Assembly (NCBI RefSeq): GCF_900182985.1
Contig: NZ_FXUY01000001.1
Coordinates: 4,661,501 to 4,725,500, forward strand
Length of the DNA: 64,000 nt
Reading direction: 5' to 3'
Origin: Pseudomonas helmanticensis
Lineage (GTDB): Bacteria > Pseudomonadota > Gammaproteobacteria > Pseudomonadales > Pseudomonadaceae
Shown here: positions 57,319 to 64,000 of the stretch, one piece after another
Numbering within the stretch: position 1 is the first letter of the stretch
Layout of the letters: each line of letters starts with the position of its first letter
Translations under genes and position numbers: made by a program
Notes under the pieces: model-generated
The model's database searches: none
Told to the model about the DNA's origin: nothing
Seen by the model: only the letters and a program-made list of their open reading frames with translations

Positions 57319-58235
57319 ACATGCGCAAATTCAAACGCCGCCTCAATCGAATAATCCCCAATGGCCGGCAGCTGGTCATCGGGGTCCCGTTCATCTGGCT
57401 GTTCCTGTTCTTCATGCTGCCGTTCTTCATCGTCCTGAAGATCAGTTTTGCCGAAGCCGACGTGGCCATCCCGCCGTACACCGAGATCTACACGTACGCC
57501 GAGCAGAAGCTGCAACTGCTGCTGAACCTGGGCAACTACTCGATGCTGGCTGGCGACGAGTTGTACATCGCTGCCTACCTCGGTTCGTTGAAGATGGCGC
57601 TGATCAGCACCATTCTCTGTCTGGTGATCGGCTACCCGATGGCCTACGCCATCGCCACCGCGCGTAAAGAGATGCAAACGGTGCTGGTGCTGCTGATCAT
57701 GATGCCGACCTGGACCGCGATCCTGATCCGCGTCTACGCGTGGATGGGCATCCTCAGCAACAACGGCCTGCTCAACGGCTTCCTCATGAGCATGGGGTTT
57801 ATCGACGAGCCGCTGCAGATCCTCAACACCAACCTCGCGGTGTACATCGGCGTGGTTTACTCGTACCTGCCGTTCATGATCCTGCCGCTGTACGCCAACC
57901 TGGTGAAGCACGATCAAAGCTTGCTGGAAGCAGCCTCCGATCTCGGTTCGAGCACCTTCAACAGCTTCTGGAAAATCACCATTCCGCTGTCCAAGAACGG
58001 GATTATTGCCGGCTGCATGCTGGTCTTCATTCCGGTGGTCGGCGAGTTCGTCATCCCGGAACTGCTTGGCGGTCCGGAAACCCTGATGATCGGTAAAGTG
58101 CTCTGGCAAGAGTTCTTCAACAACCGTGACTGGCCGGTAGCGTCTGCGCTGGCGGTGGTGATGCTGGCGATCCTGATTGTGCCGATCATTCTGTTCAACC
58201 GCAGTCAGGCCAAGGAAATGGAGGGTAAAGAATGA
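57315..58235 (+). CDS. spuG: Polyamine ABC permease SpuG
   Basis: This PotH-like permease has 306 residues, six or so TM segments and the EAA loop LLEAASDLGSSTFNSFWKITIPL. It overlaps both neighbours by ATGA junctions, so SpuF, G and H are made in step. Confidence 0.95.
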   Translation: MNMRKFKRRLNRIIPNGRQLVIGVPFIWLFLFFMLPFFIVLKISFAEADVAIPPYTEIYTYAEQKLQLLLNLGNYSMLAGDELYIAAYLGSLKMALISTILCLVIGYPMAYAIATARKEMQTVLVLLIMMPTWTAILIRVYAWMGILSNNGLLNGFLMSMGFIDEPLQILNTNLAVYIGVVYSYLPFMILPLYANLVKHDQSLLEAASDLGSSTFNSFWKITIPLSKNGIIAGCMLVFIPVVGEFVIPELLGGPETLMIGKVLWQEFFNNRDWPVASALAVVMLAILIVPIILFNRSQAKEMEGKE

Positions 58236-59122
58236 AGCGCTTCCGTTTCTCCAGCCTGATGCTGGTCCTGGGTTTGTTGTTCATCTACCTGCCGATGCTG
58301 ATCCTGGTGATCTACTCGTTCAACGCCTCCAAACTGGTGACGGTGTGGGGCGGCTGGTCGATCAAGTGGTACGTCGGCCTGCTCGACAACACGCAACTGA
58401 TGGGCTCGGTATTGCGCTCGCTGGAAATCGCCTGCTACACCGCGGTCGCCGCGGTGGCACTGGGCACACTGGCAGCGTTCGTGCTGACGCGCATCACCCG
58501 CTTCAAGGGCCGTACGCTGTTCGGCGGCCTGGTGACGGCGCCGCTGGTGATGCCGGAAGTGATCACCGGTCTGTCGCTGTTGCTGCTGTTCGTGGCCATG
58601 GCGCAGATGATCGGCTGGCCGCAAGAGCGCGGCATCGTCACCATCTGGATCGCTCACACCACGTTCTGTGCGGCGTATGTGGCGGTGGTGGTGTCGGCGC
58701 GTTTGCGTGAGCTCGACCTGTCGATCGAAGAAGCGGCGATGGACCTCGGTGCACGGCCGTGGAAGGTGTTCTTCCTGATCACCATCCCGATGATCGCGCC
58801 ATCGCTGGCGGCGGGCGGCATGATGTCCTTCGCCCTGTCGCTGGACGACCTGGTACTGGCGAGCTTTGTCTCCGGCCCGGGTTCGACGACCCTGCCGATG
58901 GAAGTGTTCTCGGCGGTGCGTCTGGGCGTGAAGCCTGAGATCAACGCCGTGGCCAGTCTGATTCTGCTGGCGGTATCGATCGTGACTTTCATGGTCTGGT
59001 TCTTCAGCCGCCGCGCCGAAGAAGCCCGCAAGAAAGCCATCCAGCAAGCCATCGAAGAAAGCGCAGCCGATTCGTGGAAGCAACCGGACGTGCGCCGCGC
59101 GTCGGCGCCGGAGGCGGCTTAA
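58232..59122 (+). CDS. spuH: Polyamine ABC permease SpuH
   Basis: This PotI-like permease has 296 residues; EAA loop IEEAAMDLGARPWKVFFLITIPM; the motif SLDDLVLASFVSGPGSTTLPM is typical of the second polyamine permease. It ends the spu operon, followed by an inverted REP. Confidence 0.95.
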   Translation: MKRFRFSSLMLVLGLLFIYLPMLILVIYSFNASKLVTVWGGWSIKWYVGLLDNTQLMGSVLRSLEIACYTAVAAVALGTLAAFVLTRITRFKGRTLFGGLVTAPLVMPEVITGLSLLLLFVAMAQMIGWPQERGIVTIWIAHTTFCAAYVAVVVSARLRELDLSIEEAAMDLGARPWKVFFLITIPMIAPSLAAGGMMSFALSLDDLVLASFVSGPGSTTLPMEVFSAVRLGVKPEINAVASLILLAVSIVTFMVWFFSRRAEEARKKAIQQAIEESAADSWKQPDVRRASAPEAA

Positions 59123-59125
59123 CAG

Positions 59126-59202
59126 CAAAAGATCGCAGCCTGCGGCAGCTCCTACAGGGAACGCATTCCAATGTAGGAGCTGCCGCAGGCTGCGATCTTT
59201 TG
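59126..59202. repeat. Inverted REP pair, family A
   Basis: Perfect 31-nt arms (59126-59156 and 59172-59202) containing GCAGGCTGCGATCTTTTG. Between convergent spuH and the HD gene; no other terminator is seen. Confidence 0.92.
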
Positions 59203-59211
59203 ATTTTGCCC

Positions 59212-59853
59212 TCAGTTCACCCAAGGGGAATTGCGGATGACTTCGACGAAGTTCATCGGCTTGAACCCCGGCTCCTGATCCTTCAGCACATCGGTCTTCA
59301 CATTGCCGAACGTGGTCTGCGGACGATGGCGCAAGCCATCGGCGAACGCGCAGATGATGCACTCCTTGAAACCTTCCCCACGCGGGTGCGCATGCACCAC
59401 CGCTTCACGCTGCACGCTGCTGAACGCCGCGTAATCCATGCCCAGCACGTCCATTTCCACACCAGCCGTCACCAGCGCCACGGTTGGGCGCAGATGCTTC
59501 GGCACGCCCGGTGTGGTGTGCAGGGCAATCGACAGCCAGACTTGTTCGATGTCGTCATCGCTCAACCCGTACGGCTTGAGAAACGCCGCCGCCGCGTTGG
59601 CACCGTCGACTTCAAAACGCTCGTCATCGCTGCGATGGCCTTCGATCAGACCGAGGTCATGGAACATTGCGCCGACATACAGCAGCTCGGGGTCGTAGGC
59701 CAGTTGCTGGCGTTCGCCACTCAACGCGCCAAACAGAAATACCCGGCGCGAATGGTGATAGAGCAAGTCGGACTCGATGTCGCGGATGTAGTCGGTGGTG
59801 GCGCGGGCGAGGGCGCTGTCGGGGATTTTGATGCCGGCAATGGTCGTGCTCAT
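59212..59853 (-). CDS. HD-domain hydrolase (cyanamide-hydratase-like)
   Basis: This 213-residue metal-dependent phosphohydrolase-fold protein has HHSRRVFLFGALSG near residue 32, the HD pair in LLYVGAMFHDLGLIEGH, and a later His in SIALHTTPGVPKHL. The spacing and HSxRVF opening resemble cyanamide hydratase-like HD proteins, which hydrate nitrile-like compounds. The ATG at 59851-59853 follows GAGGAAA. It is divergent from a GlxA-type regulator that may control it. Confidence 0.85.
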   Translation of the reverse strand: MSTTIAGIKIPDSALARATTDYIRDIESDLLYHHSRRVFLFGALSGERQQLAYDPELLYVGAMFHDLGLIEGHRSDDERFEVDGANAAAAFLKPYGLSDDDIEQVWLSIALHTTPGVPKHLRPTVALVTAGVEMDVLGMDYAAFSSVQREAVVHAHPRGEGFKECIICAFADGLRHRPQTTFGNVKTDVLKDQEPGFKPMNFVEVIRNSPWVN

Positions 59854-60005
59854 GGGAGGTTTCCTCACTGAAACGCCGTCGTGGCGCTGATGGACAAAGT
59901 CTGTTCCCTGAGACGCTAAACGGACAATCAACGCATGGCTGCGATCCTTGCCAATCCACCTGCAAATCGTGCCAACTGACCTTCACAGGTTGGAATACCA
60001 TCCTT

Positions 60006-60137
60006 TGTGGCGAGGGGATTTATCCTCGTTCGGCTGCGCAGCAGTCGTAAATCCAGCCATGAAGACTGCCTGACACAACGAGGTGTAGGGTCTTGGGGCT
60101 GCTTCGCAACCCAACGGGGATAAATCCCCTCGCCACA
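60006..60137. repeat. Inverted repeat, family C
   Basis: Arms 60006-60030 and 60113-60137, with one mismatch, contain GGCGAGGGGATTTATCC. It fills most of the 307-bp divergent gap (59854-60160), whose remainder shows no recognised feature; it abuts the regulator's start. Confidence 0.88.
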
Positions 60138-60160
60138 GGGTTACAGGGGACTTCAAAAAC

Positions 60161-61126
60161 ATGAATAAAACCATCGCCATCGTGGTGTTTTCAGGTGTGC
60201 AAGCGCTTGACGTCACCGGCCCAATGGATGTGTTCGCCGAGGCCAATCGCTTCCTCGCGCCGCAAGATCACTATCAGCTCGAAGTGATCGGCCTGGAAAA
60301 AACACCGATGGCCTGTTCCAACGGCTTGATCCTCAACGCCCATCGCCATTTCAGCGAAGCCCTCGACGCCTATGACCTGCTGTTGGTCGCCGGCGGGCCG
60401 CAGCTACCGTTCATGGATTTCGGCAGTGTGTTCGACACCTGGCTGCGCGAGGCCTGCGCACGGGCGCAGCGCTTCGGCTCGATCTGCAACGGTGCATTCA
60501 TGCTGGCGCGCGCCGGCTTGCTGGAAGGGCGTACCGTCACCACACACTGGAACGATGCCGAGGCGTTGGCGCAGTTGTGTGCGTCAACGCGGGTCGAAGC
60601 GGATCGCCTCTACGTCGAGGACGGCACGCTCTATACCTCGGCCGGGGTCACGGCGGGGATTGATCTGTCGTTGTATCTGCTGGCGCGTGATCACGGCGCG
60701 GAAGTGGCCTTGAGCGTGGCCAAGCGACTGGTGGTGTTTACCCAGCGCTCTGGCGGACAGTCGCAGTTCAGTCCGTTCCTCACGCCGCACGCGGAGCCGA
60801 CGTCGGCAGTGGCGATGGTGCAGCTGTACGTGCTGGCCAATCTCACTGGCGACCTGACGATTGCCGATCTGGCCAATGCGGCGAACATGAGTGCGCGCAA
60901 CTTCTCCCGGGTGTTCGCCCGGGAAGCCAAGGTCACGCCGGCAGAGTTCGTTGAGCAGGCGCGGGTGGATGCGGCGCGGGTGATGCTGGAAAGCACCATG
61001 GCGCCGTTGAAGACGGTGGCGTATCAGTGCGGGTTTCGCGATGCGCAACATATGCGCAGTGTGTTCAACCGCCGATTGGGCGTGACGCCGCAGCAGTTTC
61101 GGCTGAATTTTGCGCTGCTGCTCTGA
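60161..61126 (+). CDS. GlxA-type AraC-family transcriptional regulator (DJ-1/PfpI + HTH)
   Basis: This is a 321-residue regulator. An N-terminal DJ-1/PfpI-like domain (about 5-190) has the nucleophile-elbow cysteine in FGSICNGAFMLARAG. A C-terminal AraC HTH domain (about 215-315) contains LTIADLANAANMSARNFSRVF and ends with VAYQCGFRDAQHMRSVFNRRLG. Such proteins often control neighbouring nitrogen or amine genes. It is divergent from the HD gene. Confidence 0.93.
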   Translation: MNKTIAIVVFSGVQALDVTGPMDVFAEANRFLAPQDHYQLEVIGLEKTPMACSNGLILNAHRHFSEALDAYDLLLVAGGPQLPFMDFGSVFDTWLREACARAQRFGSICNGAFMLARAGLLEGRTVTTHWNDAEALAQLCASTRVEADRLYVEDGTLYTSAGVTAGIDLSLYLLARDHGAEVALSVAKRLVVFTQRSGGQSQFSPFLTPHAEPTSAVAMVQLYVLANLTGDLTIADLANAANMSARNFSRVFAREAKVTPAEFVEQARVDAARVMLESTMAPLKTVAYQCGFRDAQHMRSVFNRRLGVTPQQFRLNFALLL

Positions 61127-61146
61127 GGTTGTGTAGTGCTCTTCAG

Positions 61147-61241
61147 GGCCTCATCGCGAGCAGGCTCACTCCTACAGTTAACCGCGTTCCTTCAGAAGAA
61201 ATGCGATCAACTGTAGGAGTGAGCCTGCTCGCGATGAGGCC
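61147..61241. repeat. Inverted REP pair, family B
   Basis: Perfect 33-nt arms (61147-61179 and 61209-61241) containing GAGCCTGCTCGCGATGAGGC. Between the convergent GlxA-type and acylase genes. Confidence 0.92.
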
Positions 61242-61259
61242 AGCCCAGATAATCGAGAA

Positions 61260-63671
61260 CTACTGCGCAGCCCGCGCCGGCAACAGTTTCAAGGTACTGC
61301 GCGTATTCGCCGTTACCTCTTCCTCGCTGAAATGCGCCTGCACATACATCCCGTCGACATACGCCTCGGCCTGATCGTCATAGTGACTGTCGAACGGCAC
61401 GCCACTCTGCCCGACCGGGTTGATCGTCAGGCCATGCGCCGGATCGGCGAAGTCCACCAAGCGCCGCGTCGACGGCCCATAAGTCACCGGCCACGGTGCC
61501 GGGCCGATTTTCGCCGAGAGGTTGTTCGGCACTTCGTGACTGCCCGGCGCCGCAAACGGCCCGACATTGAAGATGCGATCCAGCGGCTTCTGCTGTCCCA
61601 GCGGATGCCCGTGAGTCAGCGTGTGCGCCGCGCCCCATTGCCATCCGGCAACATCGTCGCCGAGGGTCAGTTTCAGATGCGTCATGCTCGCTGCCCACGC
61701 CGTGCGCACGACGTCGGCGCGCGTTTCTTTGGCCGGCGTGTTGCGGTTGTCCCACCATGGTGAATCAGCGTTCGCCGCCAGACGTGGCAGCGCCGAATCG
61801 ATCACTCGTGTCGACAGCAGCGTGTCGAAAAAGTCATTGCCCAACTCATCACGCATCGCCGCATCGGCGAGGTCGTAGAGGAACTGGTTGAACACCGTCG
61901 CACTGACCGAATCCAGCGGATAGTCGCCCGGCCACTGCGCCAGTTGCTCGACCAGTTTCAACTGTGCCGGATCGCTGACCACTTCGCGCAGCACCGGCAG
62001 CAATGGCGCCAACACGCGCGGGCCGTAACCGGTCGCCGTGCCGAGTTGCAGTTTCTGATTGGCCTCGTTCGTCCACTTGACGCTCTTGTCGCTGAGCTGA
62101 CGGTTGAGTTGCTGACCACGGTCGGCGAGGTTGTAGTAACCGGGAATCTCCATGCCGGTCGGCGACAGCGGCTGGAAGTTTGCAGAGACGATGTAGCCGC
62201 GCGCCGGGTTCTCTTCCTGCGGGTTGGCACTGAACGGGTAGAAACCGTCCTTGTCGGCCTGATTGCTGCTGCCGTCGAGTATGAACTCCGGCCTCACCCC
62301 GGCCGGGCGCTTGGGCAGCAATGCCGAGGCCCACCAGCCGATATCGCCCTTGGCATTGGCGTAAACCAGATTCAGCCCCGGTGCCTGTACTTTCGCGGCG
62401 GCAGCGCGGGCCTTGGCCAGGGTGTCAGCGCGGTTGAGCTGATAAAAACCTTCGAGGATCGGATTCGGTGTTTCGAGGAACGCCCACCACATCGCAATCG
62501 GCGTTTTGCCGGCAGCGGTGCCCAGCGCATCGTTGACGATCGGGCCGTGGGGCGACTGGCGCAGGGTCAGGGTGACGGGCGTCTGTCCCTTCACGTTGAT
62601 CTGCTGTTCGCTGACAACCATGTCGGTCCACTGCCCGCGATACCAGACCTGATTCGGGTTGTCCGGATTGACCTTCTCGGCGATCAGATCCAGATCGTCG
62701 TTCTGGAACATGGTCAGGCTCCAGCCGAAGTCGAGGTTGTGGCCGAGAAACGCGAACGGCACCAGCGCCTGATGATGGCCGTACAGCTCAAAGCCCGGCG
62801 CCGACAATTGCGCTTCGTACCACACCGATGGCACCGAGAAACGAATGTGCGGGTCGCCGGCCAGCAATGGCTTGCCGCTCTGGCTGCGGCTGCCGGCAAT
62901 CACCCAGGCGTTGCTGCCTTCGAGCTGCGGCAAGCCGTTGTCGATCAGTGCCTGTTCGCTGAGGCGGGCGAGGGCGTTGAGGTCTTTCCAGTCGCCGGCG
63001 GCGAGGGCCGGTGCCGGTTTTCCGTGACCGTTGACCAGCACGCCCTTGGGCTGCCAGTCGAGGTCGAAGACATACAGGTAATCGGCGCCGAGCTGATCGC
63101 GCACGTAGGTCAGCAGCGGCTCGGTGCGAAACGCTGCGGCAAAGCTGTAAGCCATGTAGCCGGCGACGCTGATGCTGTCCTCGGCGGTAAACGGCCGTTT
63201 GGGGATGCCCAGCACGTCGAACTCGATCGGTGCGGCGTGCGTGTCCTGATACTGGTTGATGCCATCCAGATAGGCTTGCAGGCCCTTCCACGCCGGCGAT
63301 TGTTTATCGAGGCTGGCGACATAACTGGCGGCTCGCTCACGGATGCGCAGGCTGCGAAACAGTTTGTCGGTGTCGAGCAGTTTTGGCCCGAGTACTTCGG
63401 CCAGTTCGCCACGGGCGAGACGACGCATGGCTTCCATCTGGAACAGTCGATCCTGGGCATGCACATAACCGAGGGCGCGGTAGAGGTCGGTTTCGTTCTC
63501 GGCACGGATGTGCGGCACGCCGCGCTCGTCGTAGCGTACGGTCACCGAACCTTGCAGGTTACGCAGTTCAACCTGACCCTGGCGCGTCGGTTGTTTGCTG
63601 TAGACATACCAGCCGACGCCGGCAAGCAGAACAACGATGAGCAAGCCAAGTACGGTGAACACGCGCTTCAT
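61260..63671 (-). CDS. Penicillin/acyl-homoserine-lactone acylase (HacB-like)
   Basis: This is a periplasmic Ntn-hydrolase of 803 residues, predicted to cleave acyl-homoserine lactones or other amides. It has an N-terminal hydrophobic anchor or signal (about 4-24). The alpha region contains DERGVPHIRAENETDLYRALGYVHAQDRLFQME, split here at the family's GYVHAQDRL. The autocatalytic Ser is at residue 253 in EGSNAWVIAG, and the beta region follows. It aligns by position (after spuH) with hacB of P. aeruginosa. The ATG at 63669-63671 is chosen over a longer frame. Substrate is not proven. Confidence 0.9.
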   Translation of the reverse strand: MKRVFTVLGLLIVVLLAGVGWYVYSKQPTRQGQVELRNLQGSVTVRYDERGVPHIRAENETDLYRALGYVHAQDRLFQMEAMRRLARGELAEVLGPKLLDTDKLFRSLRIRERAASYVASLDKQSPAWKGLQAYLDGINQYQDTHAAPIEFDVLGIPKRPFTAEDSISVAGYMAYSFAAAFRTEPLLTYVRDQLGADYLYVFDLDWQPKGVLVNGHGKPAPALAAGDWKDLNALARLSEQALIDNGLPQLEGSNAWVIAGSRSQSGKPLLAGDPHIRFSVPSVWYEAQLSAPGFELYGHHQALVPFAFLGHNLDFGWSLTMFQNDDLDLIAEKVNPDNPNQVWYRGQWTDMVVSEQQINVKGQTPVTLTLRQSPHGPIVNDALGTAAGKTPIAMWWAFLETPNPILEGFYQLNRADTLAKARAAAAKVQAPGLNLVYANAKGDIGWWASALLPKRPAGVRPEFILDGSSNQADKDGFYPFSANPQEENPARGYIVSANFQPLSPTGMEIPGYYNLADRGQQLNRQLSDKSVKWTNEANQKLQLGTATGYGPRVLAPLLPVLREVVSDPAQLKLVEQLAQWPGDYPLDSVSATVFNQFLYDLADAAMRDELGNDFFDTLLSTRVIDSALPRLAANADSPWWDNRNTPAKETRADVVRTAWAASMTHLKLTLGDDVAGWQWGAAHTLTHGHPLGQQKPLDRIFNVGPFAAPGSHEVPNNLSAKIGPAPWPVTYGPSTRRLVDFADPAHGLTINPVGQSGVPFDSHYDDQAEAYVDGMYVQAHFSEEEVTANTRSTLKLLPARAAQ

Positions 63672-63773
63672 GGTGACTCCTTGTGCATGCGGGATTGCCG
63701 CCCGTCGGGCTGCAAACAAGTAGCACAGACCCTCTGTGCCGTGCATCGCTGTCCGGGAAAAGTCCGGAATGCC

Positions 63774-64000
63774 TTACTGCGTCTCCACCGGCCACGGGCA
63801 GTAGCAGCCCACTGCCAAGGTGTGCGTGGCGTTGACCGGGCGATCTTCAGTCAGGGCGTTGAGGATCGGTTCGATGAAGCTGTTGCTGGAATTGCAGGTC
63901 AAACCTTCGCTGTACGGGCCGAAGTACGCCAGCTTGCCGCTGCGATCCCAGATCGCCACGGCCGGGCTGGCGGGGACCTGTTCGGAGCCGGGCAATACCG
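63774..64000 (-). CDS. DUF6436-like thioredoxin-fold protein, C-terminal part only
   Basis: Only the last 75 or so codons are inside the window; the start lies beyond 64000. The visible sequence, SPAVAIWDRSGKLAYFGPYS, then GLTCNSSNSFIEPIL and GCYCPWPVETQ, resembles DUF6436 proteins, which have a thioredoxin-like fold. No function is established. It is upstream of, and co-directional with, the acylase gene. Confidence 0.7.
   Translation of the reverse strand, partial: VLPGSEQVPASPAVAIWDRSGKLAYFGPYSEGLTCNSSNSFIEPILNALTEDRPVNATHTLAVGCYCPWPVETQ

Overview
The window is chromosomal DNA of a Pseudomonas, most likely of the P. fluorescens group. The gene content and order match, from memory, conserved Pseudomonas blocks (trxA-rho-ubiD; zapA-ygfB-pepP-ubiH-ubiI; gcvTHP; argE-argA; the spu polyamine locus followed by an AHL acylase). 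The intergenic DNA is crowded with REP/REPIN-type inverted repeats typical of this group. I see no phage, integrase, insertion sequence, CRISPR array, tRNA or rRNA. Almost all of the DNA is ordinary, tightly packed core genome. I did not find a convincing new defence or mobile system.

Layout. 1-3479: a polar amino-acid ABC importer on the minus strand (its ATPase cut by the window edge), divergent from a FadR-type GntR regulator. 3600-5438: trxA and rho. 5646-10147: an OafA-type acyltransferase, then ubiD with a translationally coupled ferredoxin/flavin reductase. 10345-15334: ChaC, GlpT, a histidine phosphatase, a quinone oxidoreductase, a FliL-like protein and an EVE protein. 15508-22059: a 51-residue membrane protein, 5-formyl-THF cyclo-ligase, 6S RNA, zapA and its partner, then ygfB-pepP-ubiH-DUF4442-ubiI (ubiquinone hydroxylases). 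22319-25184: an iron-type binding protein and permease without their ATPase. 25340-31116: glycine cleavage gcvT-gcvH, an inverted DegT aminotransferase, and gcvP. 31305-38839: DUF2388, an orphan GspE-like ATPase, an ACT-like small protein divergent from an Lrp regulator, a CYTH-CHAD triphosphatase, argE and argA. 38937-47536: a sulfur-scavenging region (TauA-like binding protein, OprD-family porin, LsfA peroxiredoxin, ssuEADCBF). 47757-59122: a TetR regulator and the spu polyamine locus (spuI, a wrecked spuA, spuBCDEFGH). 59212-64000: an HD-domain protein, a GlxA-type regulator, a HacB-like acylase and a DUF6436 fragment.

How it fits together. The spu genes import putrescine and spermidine (SpuDEFGH) and start their breakdown by gamma-glutamylation (SpuI, SpuB) and transamination (SpuC). 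The hydrolase that normally removes the gamma-glutamyl group (SpuA/PuuD) survives only as a truncated remnant. The sulfur region imports sulfonates and desulfonates them with SsuD, using reduced FMN from SsuE. The ubi genes feed ubiquinone synthesis.

The points most worth a second look are the spuA remnant, the folded gcvT leader RNA, the ACT-like protein beside Lrp, hairpins in the spu operon gaps, and an inverted REP in every non-overlapping convergent junction of more than 80 bp.
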